Origin: Paratrimastix pyriformis
Taxonomy: Eukaryota; Preaxostyla; Paratrimastigidae
Assembly: GCA_027972325.1 (NCBI GenBank)
Contig: JAPMOS010000010.1
Location: 124,001-188,000 of the forward strand
Direction of reading: 5' to 3'
Length of the DNA: 64,000 nt
Shown here one piece after another: positions 45,551-56,404 of this stretch; positions within the stretch are counted from its first letter, which is position 1; the number at the start of each line of letters is the position of its first letter. A program made the position numbers and the translations under genes. The notes beneath the pieces are model-generated. The model worked only from the letters and a program-made list of their open reading frames with translations. It searched no databases and had not been told where the DNA came from.

Positions 45551-48500
45551 GGGGCATGGGCATGGGGGCATGGGCATGGGGGCATGGGCATGGGGGCATG
45601 GGCATGGGGGCATGGGCATGGGCATGGGGGCATGGGGGCATGGACTGGGCATGGGCATGTGCGGGAGTGCGGACCAGCGTCCTGGCACGAGACCCTCGTG
45701 GCGACCCAGAGGCGGAGTGCGCCCCAGCCCGTGTGCATCCGCGCCCCGGCGACCTCGGCCGGGTCCAGCCCAGTCCGCAGCGAGAGGCCTCCCAACGCCC
45801 CCAGGGCCGCCCCCTGCTGCTCGGGACCGTGGGCCCCCGGGGCCGCGTGCAGGGCCAGAGCCTCCTCGTACAGGACACTCGCACGCCGCAGGTCAGCCGG
45901 GCTGGCGCTCGGACCGCGCCCACGGTAGAGATGGTCCCCGTGGAACTGACAGGCCGGGGCAGGGAGACATGAGATGAGATGGTCCCCGTGGAACTGACAC
46001 GCCGGGGCAGGGAGACAGGGGGGTGGTCAGGGAGGGAAGGAGGGGAAGGAGGGGAAGGAGGGGAAGGAGGGAAGGAGGAAGGAGGAAGGAGGAAGGGAAG
46101 GGAGGAAGGGAGGAAGGAGGGAAGGAGGGAAGGAGGGAAGGAGGGCGAGGGCGGGAGCCGACCAAGCGCGGGTCGGCCCATGCGGGGTAGCGGGCCGCGA
46201 GGCGCTCCAGCTCGGCGGCGGGGTCGGGGCAAAGGGCCTCCCCGTCGGGCGAGGGGTTGGCCGAGGCCTCCACGGCAGCCAGCAGCCCCATGTGGGCGGC
46301 CATCCTGCCGGAGGAGCGCCGCCCATCAGCAGGCAGGCAAAGGCATGGCAAGGATGGCATGACATGACATGGCAAGCAGCAGCCCACTTGCTGGGGCAGG
46401 GGCAGGGGCAGGGGCAGGGCAGGGGCAGGGGCAGGGCAGGGCAGGGGCAGGGGCAGGGGCAGGGGGGCAGGGCAGGGGCAGGGGCAGGGCAGGGGCAGGG
46501 GCAGGGGCAGGGGCAGGGGGCAGGGGCAGGGCAGGGGCAGGGGCAGGGGCAGGGGCAGGGGCAGGGGCAGGGGCAGGGCAGGGCAGGGCAGGGGCAGGGG
46601 CAGGGGCAGGGCGGCTCGGGGAGGGCGACGGACTGGTCGGAGGCGATGCCCCAGAGGCGGGCCCGCTGGTCGATGGCCCACTGGGCCGTGCGCAGGTACT
46701 GGCGGGCCTGCTTGTACCGGGCCAGCGTCACCCCGTCTGGCTGCGCCCGGGCGAACCCCGCAATCCCATCCCATCCCATCCCATCCCATCCCATCCCATC
46801 CGCCCCAACACCACCACCACACACCACACCACCGATGGGCGGGAGAGGATGATGACCCCGCGGCCCGTGGTGGCGTGGCAGGTGGGGATTCGCGGCCGGG
46901 GGGGGGGGGGGGGGGCGGACATGCGGCCAGGTGCGACGGTTGCCGTGGCGACGGGCCTGCGGATGCAGTACTGGGCGGCCACCAGCCAGGGGGCCACCGA
47001 GACCGACTTGGCGCCGTCCCGCAGGGCCGCCTCGAGCAGCTCGAAGGAACGGCTCAGCCGGCCCGACGGGGCCCCGGCAGGCGCGGCCAGCAGCAGCTCC
47101 AGGGCCAGCCCAACCCGGGCCCGGGCCCGCCCCGGGAAGGCCGCCATGAAGCGCACGTGCAGCCCGCGCACCTCGGCCCGGGTCAGCACAGGCCGCCCTG
47201 GCCGCCACCCGCCAGCCGCCACCACATGGGCCACAAAGCCGACCCGTCAGGCCACACAAAGTCCATGGTCCGAGGGCCCGGGGGGCAGGGGGGGACGCCG
47301 TGGGACGGGGAGAGGACGGTGACGGGGATGGGGGGCGGCGGTGGCGGCGGCGGCGGACGAGTGGGTATGGGCGGGTCCTCCTCGGCCAGGGTGAGGGCCG
47401 TCTCGAAGGGCACCGGGCTGCAGGGCGCCACCACGCACAGCACGAGGCACTCCCGGCACAGCTGCGCCCGAAGCTGCCCGTCCGTCGGCGGCCCCCATGC
47501 CCCATGCCCCCCATGTCAGGGCCAGGAGGCAGAGGATGGGAGGCAGGGCGGGAGGGCGAGCTGTCGGGCCGGACCGCTGCCTGCCGTGCGGGCCCGTCTT
47601 TGGCCGCGGCCAGCCCCTGGATGGCCCCCAGCCGGCCCGCCACGTGGCGCTCCAGGGCGGCCACAAGGTCGAGGCCCGGGACCCCCATCAGGTTGGGCAG
47701 CTGGCACGCACCACCGTCACCACCGTCACCACCGCCGCCACCGCCACCACCACCACCACGGTACACCCCGACACAGGCGAAGATCAGAGGGGGGTCATGG
47801 TCAGGCCGATCCGGGGGTGCCGCAGTCGGGTCGGAGGCTGCTGGGGGGCCGCGCAGCGGGCGGCGACCTTGCGGGCGCGGAGGAGCGCGTAGAAGGAGCG
47901 CACAGGGCCCGCCGAGGGCGCCTGGGGGGCGGCCTCCTCGGCCTCGGCCAGCAGGTCGGCCGCCCCGTCGAGCAGGAAGCGCGCATGGGCCTGGGGGACC
48001 TGCCCGCCACCACAGCCGCCCGCCACGGGGTGATGAGCCCTGGCGGAGGTCTGGGTGCCTTGGTGGTGGCCAGGCAGCTGGGGGGGGGGGGGGGGGGGGG
48101 GGGGGGTGAGGAGGGGTGTGGCGACCATGGAGCTCTTGGCGGCCTCGGCGGCGGCCTCCTTGGCGGCCTGGAGGCGCAGCTGGACCAGCTCCTCGGCGGC
48201 CCGCTTGGCCTCCTGCACGCCCACACCCGACCGCATGGCCGCAGGGCTTTCAGGATGGATGCAGGGCCTTCGGGATGGATGGGATGGATGCAGGGCCTTC
48301 GGGATGGATGGGATGGATGCAGATTTCAGTTCGCAGGGGAGGGCGGCGGGCGCGGATGGGGCTGGGGGGACCTCGCTTTGCTGCTGGGCGAGGCGCCTGG
48401 CCTCGTCGGGGGTGAGGCTCTTGGGCCGCCGCCGCGCCCTGGTGGCCTCCTGCTGGGCGAGGCGCTCCTCATGGGCGTGCTGGAGCCCCTGGTAGATGGC

Positions 48501-49410
48501 CTCCGTCCGGGCAGCCTGCGCCGGCCGGGGGAGGGGTGGGGGTGGGGGACAGCCACGACCGGTGAGGGGTCTGGTCGGTCGGCTGCCCCCCGGTCGCCGC
48601 CGGAGGGGTCCCGGAAGCGGGGGCAGGGGGCCGGTGGGAGCGCGCCCAGACCACTGTGGCGGCCTCGAGGGCCTCGTGGGCGCGGACGAGGCCCAGCAGG
48701 ACGGCCAGCCGGTCGAAGAAGGCCGACCCGCGCTCCTCCCCATAGGGCGGGCACAGCGGCAGGGTGCGCTCCCAGAGCTCCACCGCCTGGGCGTGTCTGC
48801 CGGCCCGGGTCAGGGCCTCCAGGAGCCGCTGGGTGGCCTCCCGGAGCTGGCTCGCCTGCCCGGGGCTGGCGGGCCAGACATCGAGGTGAGCACAACTTGG
48901 AGGAAATATGAAGCAGACCTCGCGGGCTGGGCGGCCGTGGCCTTGTGGAGGCCGACGAGGGCCTCGATGAGGCGCCCCTGGAGCGGGTCCTCCCCCGGGG
49001 CGGGGAGGGGCTCCTCCTCCTTCGCCGCCTCATCAGTGCCCTTCGCGATCCGCTTCTGGCAAAGCTCAACAAGACCCTTGACGCGAATTGGCGGTGCGTG
49101 CGGCGGTAAAGGCCCAGACCTGCCACGGGACTACGCTGGCGGGCTCGAGTTCGATGGCCTTCTTGAATCCCTTCTCACTCTGGTCGAATTCGCCAATGTG
49201 CATACTGGCAACAGATATCAAAATGATGGCATTGAAATTTTGACGATCTGCCATCAGCACCTGCTTGAGAACGCGCAGGGCATCTGTAAACCGTTTGTCT
49301 TTCATCAGCCTGGCGGAAGATGATCGAGAAAAAAGGGTGGATTCATTTAAAATGAGCTAAAAGAACCTTCTGGCCTCCAAGATGAGGGCCTTGTGGTCGC
49401 TGTCGCTCAT
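34835..49410 (-). CDS. SKI3: SKI3/TTC37-like TPR scaffold of the Ski complex
   Basis: Exon 1 is complement 49367-49410; a 57-bp intron (49310-49366) joins KALILEARR to LMKDKRFTDALRVL in frame. This is followed by FNAIILISVASMHIGEFDQS and KKAIELEPASVVPWQ, the first TPR of SKI3. Many further TPR motifs follow, including NPKYAPAWNLLGLCHKTF ... HAFVTAIELDK, joined across a 1.8-kb intron to TNTRAWNNYGLLLVGQHL ... ANVFVRSLSQ, then DPNAAEVWLGMAALAMEQ. The C-terminal TPRs end with ARRWAARAVHLDPTHSAS and a TGA at 34835-34837. In other eukaryotes SKI3 bridges the SKI2 helicase and SKI8 and feeds mRNA to the exosome. There is no AT-rich promoter-like dip between 34.8 and 41 kb, which supports one gene. 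Proline/Ala insertions lengthen it. The full exon map is not resolved. Confidence 0.75.
36028..36104. repeat. ACACGCAGAC microsatellite
   Basis: CAGACACA/CAGACACG units in a SKI3 intron (minus strand). Confidence 0.75.
38508..38722. repeat. Minisatellite GGGCACAGGGC(A/G)G in SKI3 intron
   Basis: About fourteen copies of a 15-bp unit with one variable position (A or G), on the + strand just upstream of the exon read LQVGRP on the minus strand. Confidence 0.85.
40142..40202. repeat. 12-bp GGGCATGGGGCG array
   Basis: Five copies lie next to a GTCCGCC donor of SKI3 (minus strand). Confidence 0.85.
40815..41000. repeat. TTTGTCCCCA and CCTGACCCGACAATGT arrays
   Basis: Five TTTGTCCCCA units (40818-40868) and three to four units of CCTGACCCGACAATGTC (40941-41000) lie between the exonuclease stop and the downstream SKI3 exon. 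Confidence 0.8.
41079..42484 (-). CDS. WRN-type DEDDy 3'-5' exonuclease, nested in a SKI3 intron
   Basis: The start at complement 42484 gives MGKNWFRGPRPPPPLEPLPF. Small introns (42-50 bp) join in frame: AFDVEW-K to PDFAKGTRSPPALLQLSSES, then VASIRE to FMAKPALLKCGYSIGTDLLK, then to VVARELGIAHSGLAGL and SNWALPVLSPHQVHYAAQDA. The DEDDy set is present: Asp and Glu in FDVEW, Asp in GTDL, and the last Asp with the downstream Tyr in YAAQDAYLTRRCY. These are the exonuclease motifs of the Werner/EXD class. The C-terminus (about 41790 to 41079) is a disordered Pro/Ala/Gln-rich tail with a KRGRHRRG basic patch and nine Gln. No helicase domain. The enzyme should remove nucleotides 3' to 5' from DNA or RNA; the substrate is unknown. 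Complete and apparently intact. Confidence 0.8.
45471..45660. repeat. GGGCAT hexamer array
   Basis: About thirteen perfect GGGCAT units, then a GGGGGCATGGGCAT higher-order pattern, in a SKI3 intron whose donor (GTCCGCAC, minus strand) is at 45674. Confidence 0.85.
46030..46150. repeat. GGAGGGAAGGA purine-rich array
   Basis: A one-strand purine tract of GGAGGGAA/GGAGGAA units in a SKI3 intron. Mirror-like purine runs of this kind can adopt triplex structures. Confidence 0.8.
46390..46612. repeat. GGGGCA hexamer array with GGGCA interruptions
   Basis: Over 30 units in a SKI3 intron. The interruptions change register several times. Confidence 0.85.
48079..48107. repeat. G homopolymer, about 29 bp
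   Basis: An unbroken poly-G run on the + strand (poly-C in the SKI3 sense) inside an intron. Comparable C/G runs at 17143-17178, 37139-37155 and 13013-13033 sit next to splice sites. Confidence 0.8.
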
Positions 49411-49507
49411 TTCTTTTAACGAGAACAGTCGATAGAGGGAACGAGGTTCTAGCCGTTAGCGCTGCCTCCGCCGCCAGAGTCTACGGGCTTGCCCACAGCC
49501 CGAACAC
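49411..49507. promoter_or_regulatory. Bidirectional promoter region (97 bp)
   Basis: Between the SKI3 (minus) and TOE1 (plus) start codons. It contains CGAGGTTCT, also found in the F-box-ARF/EVH1 divergent spacer. No TATA box. Confidence 0.5.
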
Positions 49508-52500
49508 ATGATATTTTCGGTTGACCGACATAACTTTGATGATTCTTGGGGACGTATTTGTCAGAGTGTCGATGAATGCGAGTTTTGCGCCATTGATACT
49601 GAGTTCACTGGTTTGGGACACACTGATCCACGCAGCTCCTCGCTGAACCTCGAGGACCGCTACCAATCAGTGCGGGACGTTGTGCAATCTCACTCATTGG
49701 TTGAGGTGGGTCTATCTTTTTATAAGAAGACGCGCGACGAAGTTATCTCCACTCCGACTGCCCGCCACGTTGCCCCCCACCTCATCTCGTACGAAGTGGC
49801 GACATTCGACTTCACCGTGTGCTCCCAGGACGTCTTCTCGGTGACGCCCTCCTCGATGAGTTTTATTGCCATGAATGGGGTCGACCTCAATCACTACTTT
49901 ACCGCGGGCATTCCTTACATGCCCGTGGGTCAAGTGAAACGGGTCCGAGTAGGCGAAGAACTTCCTGTTGAGAACCGGCTGCAGCGGCTCTTTCGGCACA
50001 TCGGATCGCGTGGCGTCCCCGTTGCCTTCCACAACGGTCCGCCCGCGACCCACCCCCCCGGCCACCTCCTCACCATCTCATCACGCAGGACTCTTCGACC
50101 TGATGTTCCTCTTCCACAACTTCTACTGCCTGCTGCCCGAGACCCTGGGCGACTTTCTCTACCTGACCAGCCGCTGGCTGCCCACGCTGTACGACACCAA
50201 GTACATGGTGCGCGTCCTCACGGGCTCCGACGAGACCTCCTACCTGGGCTTCCTCTACAAGAAGTTGTCCGTTGCGCGGCCTCGCCGCCGCACGGTCATC
50301 GCTCACCACCATTTCGGCATCCCACCCGCCCCCCAGTGAGCGTCTCAACGAGGCCCATCTGAGGGACCTCTTGGCCTGCAGGAGCAGAGCCGCGGCCTTG
50401 GGCCCTGCGGCCCCGGCGGCTCGGGCCCGGACTGGCCGCAAGAAGGGCAAGAAGGCAGAGACCGAGGATGCCGAGGATGCCGCCCCGCCAGAGGGGCTTC
50501 CCTCGGCCCTGTTCGTCGCCCAGGCCCCACTCCCCGCCCCATCCGAGGCCAGCAGCCCTGCCCCGGCCGATGCCTCCGCGAAGCCATCCCACCTGAAGGC
50601 CCCCGAGATTTGCCCCCGCTTTGCGGTCTGTCTGCCATTGCCCAGCCCTCGGCGATTCGACTGAGCTTCCGCTTTCCCGCCCGCTCGCTGGGCTGTGGGC
50701 ATCGTCAGCTGCGGGGCTACTGCCTCGAGGGAAGCCGGTGCCCCCTGTCGCATGACCTGGACCGGATCCTGGACCGGGTGGAGTCCGACCGGTCCAAGTG
50801 GGCCCGCGCCCTGCAGGCCGAGAGCCGAGCCGAGGCCGCCCGGCGAAAGGAGCGGAAGAAGGCCGCCCGCCAGAAGGGCCTCGCCCCCACGGCCTCGACG
50901 AAGGCAGCCCCCAGTCCGGCCGAGGCCGAACCCGAGGGTGCCGAGCCCGAGGAGGCGGCGGGGCAGCCCGCGAGTGATGCCCAGGGCGCCCCCGACGGGA
51001 GCCCGAGTCCCGACAGTGCCGTGGTGACCGTCCTCGAGGTGGAGGTGGGGGAGTCTCCCCGCTTGGCGCTGGCCGGCTCGGCACCCGTCCCTCACGGCGC
51101 TCCCGCCACCACCCCCGTTGCCGCCTGCCCTTCGCCCGAGACCCCTCCCACCAGCGCCTTATCGGCTATGCCGGCACCGCCAACTTCCCCGTCTTCCTTG
51201 CCCCCGCCGACGCCCGCCATGGCCCCATCTCCGGCCAGCTCTCCTTTGCCATCGCTGCCCCTCTCGGCATCCCCGCCCTTCCTCCCTGGCGGTCACACGC
51301 TGCCAGACCTTCCTGCCCCCGCCATCTCGGCTGTGGGTCCGGCACCGTCCCTGGTTCCGCCACCACAAGCGGCAGCCGGGGGCGCGGACCTCGAGGAGGC
51401 CGAAGAGGGCGAGCTCCAGGAGGACCAGCCGCGCCCTGCCCAACCGGCAGACCCTCCCGCGACCCACAAAGCCGCCGCCGAAGCCGAACCCGCTGTTGCC
51501 CCGAAGCTCTTGCCTGGAGACCTTGCTTCCGCTGCCGCTCCTCTTGCCGCTGCACCAGATCCGCCTGCTGCTGCCGCTGCCGCTGCCGCTGCCGCCGCCG
51601 CCGCCGCTGGCACCGCGCCCCTCGGCCGTGGGGCGCTGCGGAGGGAGTCCCGGCGGGCGCACAAGAAGCGCCAGCGTGCCCGCAAGAAGCAGCGCGACCG
51701 GCAACTCCTCCAGCAGACCGGCCGCGCCTCCTTCCTGAGCGCCCTCCAGGGCGGCCCTGCGGCCCAAGGCCAGGGCCAGCCAGAGGGGACCATCGAGGAG
51801 GATGCTGAGGCGGGCGACGGGGAGGAGGGCGACGAGGGCGACGAGGGCGAGGAAGCGGCCGAGGAAGGCGAGGACGATGCCGCGGAGGGGACGTGCCAGC
51901 GTGCCAAGGTGCCCCGGGTCGATTGCGCCCCCGATGATGCGGAGGAGGACCCGGACCCGGACGGCCCGGAGCAGGCAGACGAGACGGTCGAACCCGAGGC
52001 CCGGTGCCTGGAGGAGGGGCCGTCTGCAGCTCCCGTTCCTTGCGGCTCCCCGACCGATGGCCCCGCGGCCCCGGCACCCCCAGCCCCCACCAGCGCCGCG
52101 TGTCCGGCCCCCGCCCCGACGCCGCCCGACCCGACCCCGAGCCCCCCGGTCCACCTGCAGGCCCACAGCGCGGGCGGGGACGCATACAGCACGGGCTTCG
52201 TCTTTGCCTGGCTGCTGGCGGCCCACCCGCAGACGGCCCGCCAGTGCCGCAACGCCCTCTTCCTGATGGGCCGCGCCCTGCAGCCCTGCCTGCGGGTCCT
52301 GGGCCCGGCCGTGGTCCGACCCGCCCTGGCCCAGATGTCCCGGGCCGCCTGGGGCTGCGGCGTGGGCGCCGACTTGCCCCAGCCCGACCCGGCCGACTCG
52401 GGGCCCGAGGGCCACCAAGGCGACCCGACGAGCCCCCCGGCTGGCCCCCAGGGCCGTGAGGCCAACGGCGGGGCCCCTTCGGCCGAGCGGCCCGGGAGCC

Positions 52501-52520
52501 CCCCGCCAAGGGACCTGTGA
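49508..52520 (+). CDS. TOE1: TOE1-like DEDD deadenylase with CCCH zinc finger
   Basis: Four exons: 49508-50036, 50089-50266, 50337-50625 and 50709-52520, with introns of 52, 70 and 83 bp. The N-terminus NFDDSWGRICQSVDECEF then AIDTEFTGLG gives the first Asp and Glu. FHNGLFDLMFLFHNFYCLLP gives the second Asp, and YDTKYM follows. The zinc finger, created by splicing, reads ICPRFALRGYCLEGSRCPLSH (C-x8-C-x5-C-x3-H). After a long acidic, Pro/Ala-rich linker the nuclease core resumes with AHSAGGDAYSTGFVFAWLL, carrying the final His/Asp. The order matches animal TOE1 (CAF1Z), which trims 3' tails of snRNAs and other small nuclear RNAs in Cajal bodies. Basic patches (KKRQRARKKQRDRQ) could act as a nuclear localisation signal. 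Complete. Convergent with the F-box-ARF gene, 261 bp apart. Confidence 0.9.
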
Positions 52521-52781
52521 GGCGCTCACGCCCCGCGTGCGGATGCCTTGGTCTGAGCGAACACGATTGATCGTGGGATTGCTGTGGGACCGTCGTCGTC
52601 TCATTGCAACAACCAGGTGGACATCGCCAAACAGGGAAGGCGCAGCCAACAGAGAAAGGGGGGGCAACAACGAAGAAACAACTGCCGTTATTATGGGCCC
52701 CGAACGAGCCGGGGCCAGCGGGGAGGGGAGGGGGCGGGAGAGGAGGGGGCGGGAGAGGAGGGGGCGGGGAGAGGGAGCTGG

Positions 52782-55700
52782 TCAAAGGTGCATCGGGGGC
52801 TCGGCCGAGGGCCGGTCGGTGCCTGCCGCTGGGCCGTCGTCGGGCCCCAGGCCCTGGTCCGAGTCCTGGTCGTCGAGCTCGGGGCCCTCCTGGTGCTGCA
52901 GGCTGCTGGGCGCCCGCGGCTGGGTCTGGCTGCGGTAGGGGCTCAGGCCCAGGCCCAGCTGCACCAGGCCGCCCGAGGGCGACCGGGCCGCCGGGGCCAC
53001 CGACCCCGGGGCCGCCGGGCTGGGGGCCTGCTGGGGGGCCGCCTGGTGCTGCTGGCGCCCGAAGAAGTCCGCCAGCACGTCGAAGCCCCGCAGCAGGTTG
53101 GCCCGCTCGTCGGCGGCGGCCCCCCCGAGGGCCGTGCAGGGCAGGATGTACCACGGGCGCCGCTGGATGTGGAACAGGCCGAGACCTGCCCCACAGTCCG
53201 GTGATGGACGATCCCCCCTGGGTCAAGACGCCGCCACAGCCCACGGTCCGAGGCACCGGCGGCCGGCCGGAGAGGGCGGCGGCAAGGACAGGGGCACGGG
53301 ATGGGGCGAGGGGCGGGGCGGCGGACGGATGGCCAGCTCGACGAGGTCGGTGGCGGGGGCGAGGTCGGCCTTGTTGGCGAAGACCACCAGGGGCAGCTCG
53401 GGCGGGCAGTCCGGGTCGTCGACGATGTGCCCGATGGCCACCGAGTCCGAGTGGGTGTACCCTGCCCCAGGGGCGCACCCCAGCCCAGCCCAGATCGGAG
53501 CAGCCCGTGATGAGCAGAGATGCCCGGGGGCAGTGGAGAAGTGGGAGGGGGCGGGCGGGGGCGGGGGCGCGGACCGTGGACGCCCTCGTACTGGGCGGAG
53601 AACCACCGGTCCCGGTTGGACAGGTCGCACCTGCCCCGCACAGACAGACATAGACACAGACAGACATAGACACAGACAGACAGAGACACAGACAGACATA
53701 GACACAGACAGACACAGACACAGACAGACAGAGACACAGACAGACATAGACACAGACAGACATAGACACAGACAGACAGAGACACAGACAGACAGAGACA
53801 CAGACAGACATAGACACAGACAGACACAGACACAGACAGACAGAGACACAGACAGACATAGACACAGACAGACATAGACACAGACACAGACAGACAGAGA
53901 CACAGACAGACATAGACACAGACAGACATAGACACAGACACAGACAGACAGAGACACAGACAGACATAGACACAGACAGACATAGACACAGACACAGACA
54001 GACAGAGACACAGACAGACATAGACACAGACAGACATAGACACAGACAGACATAGACACAGACAGACAGAGACACAGACAGACATAGACACAGACAGACA
54101 TAGACACAGACAGACATAGACACAGACAGACATAGACACAGACAGACATAGACACAGACAGACAGAGACACAGACAGACAGACACAGACAGACAGAGACA
54201 CAGACAGACAGAGACACAGACAGACAGAGACACAGACAGACATAGACACAGACAGACAGAGACACAGACAGACAGAGACACAGACACAGACAGACATAGA
54301 CACAGACAGACAGAGACACAGACAGACATAGACACAGACACAGACAGACATAGACACAGACAGACATAGACACAGACAGACATAGACACAGACAGACATA
54401 GACACAGACAGACAGAGACACAGACAGACATAGACACAGACAGACAGAGACACAGACAGACAGAGACACAGACAGACATAGACACAGACAGACACAGACA
54501 CAGACAGACAGAGACACAGACAGACAGAGACACAGACAGACAGAGACACAGACAGACATAGACACAGACAGACATAGACACAGACAGACAGAGACACAGA
54601 CAGACAGAGACACAGACAGACATAGACACAGACAGACATAGACACAGACAGACATAGACACAGACAGACATAGACACAGACAGACATAGACACAGACAGA
54701 CATAGACACAGACAGACATAGACACAGACACAGACAGACATAGACACAGACAGACATAGACACAGACAGACATAGACACAGACAGACAGAGACACAGACA
54801 GACATAGACACAGACAGACAGAGACACAGACAGACATAGACACAGACAGACATAGACACAGACAGACATAGACACAGACAGACATAGACACAGACAGACA
54901 GAGACACAGACAGACATAGACACAGACAGACATAGACACAGACAGACATAGACACAGACAGACAGAGACACAGACAGACAGAGACACAGACAGACAGAGA
55001 CACAGACAGACATAGACACAGACAGACATAGACACAGACAGACAGAGACACAGACAGACAGAGACACAGACAGACAGAGACACAGACAGACATAGACACA
55101 GACAGACATAGACACAGACAAGGCGGTCAGGAGGAGCCCCACTGGCCGGGCAGGGATGGACAGGCAGAGGAATGGGAGGGCAGACACGTAGATGAGGGCG
55201 TTCTGGCCCTTGAACTGCAGCCGCCACATGTCGTACAGGCCCGCGCCCACGTCCCACAGGTTCCACTGGTACTGCCGGTGCACGAAGCTCTCCAGGTTGA
55301 ACCCTGCCACCCCCCCACCCCCCCCGCCCAGGCCAGGCCAGGCCAGGCCACCGCGATGCCGTCAGTGGACGGTGAGGGCCGCGTCGCGTCGGCGGGAAGG
55401 GACGGGAGCTGCTCCCTCGCGTGCAGAGAGACAGGGGGACGACGGGTCCGGGTGGCCGGGCGGGGGCGGCAGACGAACCGACGGTGGGCTCGACGAAGGG
55501 GCGCCTGACCTGGCGCAGCGCGTCGACGATCTCCGTCTTGCCGGCGCCCTCGCCCCCGAACATGGCCACCGAGACCTCGGCCTTGGCCCCCACTGCAACC
55601 CACCCACCCGACCAGCCGCACAGGGGCCAAAGGCGCCGTGAGGAATGGCGAAAATGTGGTGAAGGAGAAGGGATGTGGGGGCCCATGCGGCGGGGCCGGG

Positions 55701-56327
55701 GGGCGGACCCTTCTTGCTCTCGATGAAGCCCAGCTTGGCGGGCCGGTAGCGCATGGGCAGGACGGCCTCCCAGTGGGCCCCGAAACCCTCCTGGCTCGCG
55801 TATGTCTCCTGGTAGCCCTGGCGCCAGGTGGGGGCCATGCGGAGGGTCATCATGGCCGCCACCGAGCCCGGCCGGTAGTCCCGCTGGCCGAAGCGGCGCC
55901 ACAGCTCGTCCGAGCGGCCCGTGAAGCGGAACCGGGCACACACCAGCGCCACCGTGTACACGTCCCGGGGCGTCATGAACGAAAGGATGCGTTCTAAGAG
56001 CACCTGGGGAAGAGTGGTGAAGGGTGCCGGCAGCGTGGGGTCCTGGGGTTGGGGGACGGTGGTGGCGGCAATGGAGGGGGAAACCGGAGCAAAGTTCGGC
56101 TCGTTTTGCTCGTGTTCTGGTTCAGATCCTACAAGGCCTTGGGACTCGTGAGGTTCTTCGGGACCGGCAGGGGCGTGTTTCTTCTCTGTCATCTGAACAC
56201 GTTTATTGTGACGCTTCTTTTCCCCGAAGCAAGAAAAACAGCAACAACTTGTGGTATCATCTATGTATGGTTCCGGGTCTGCGGCGTCGGTGGTGGACAT
56301 CCGCGCGTACGAACTTGGGCGCATCAT
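52782..56327 (-). CDS. F-box domain fused to an ARF-like GTPase
   Basis: Start at complement 56327 (or the Met at 56300). The N-terminus has a CCCFSCF cluster that could be palmitoylated. An F-box follows ([27 protein letters not shown] ... [10 protein letters not shown]). Later exons encode an ARF-like G domain: P-loop [12 protein letters not shown], switch I EPTVGFN (formed by splicing), G3 WDVGAG in place of the usual WDVGGQ, G4 FANKADL, and G5 CTALGG. The join [11 protein letters not shown] spans the 1.55-kb minisatellite intron. The C-terminus is disordered and acidic, ending EPPMHL with TGA at 52782-52784. An F-box normally recruits SKP1-cullin ligases, and ARF domains cycle on membranes, so a GTP-regulated ubiquitin adaptor is a reasonable guess. 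The missing G3 Gln suggests weak or no intrinsic hydrolysis. Confidence 0.8.
53631..55185 (-). repeat. 1.55-kb intron made almost wholly of a 16-bp minisatellite
   Basis: About 90 copies of ACAGACAGACATAGAC or its ACAGACAGACAGAGAC variant (53637-55118, + strand), with occasional 6-bp register shifts. The donor on the minus strand is GTCTGCCC (first base 55185) and the acceptor is GGGGCAG (last base 53631). The exon join [15 protein letters not shown] restores the ARF fold. Large open frames reading [16 protein letters not shown] are artefacts of the repeat length. Confidence 0.85.
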
Positions 56328-56404
56328 TTTTCTTGCGGCTGAGCCAGATTGACCCGAGGTTCTTTGTGCTAGGCCGGTTTGAACCGCCTTCGGCCTTGCC
56401 CCAG
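56328..56404. promoter_or_regulatory. Bidirectional promoter region (77 bp)
   Basis: Between the F-box-ARF (minus) and EVH1 (plus) start codons. It contains CCCGAGGTTCTTTG and a GGTTTGAACC palindrome-like element. Inferred from arrangement. Confidence 0.5.

Noticed and set aside
51166-55941. Giant minus-strand open frames rich in [16 protein letters not shown] (up to about 1590 codons)
   Set aside because: They are produced by the 16-bp minisatellite, whose units cycle through frames without stops. The flanking ARF exons join across the repeat, so it is intron.
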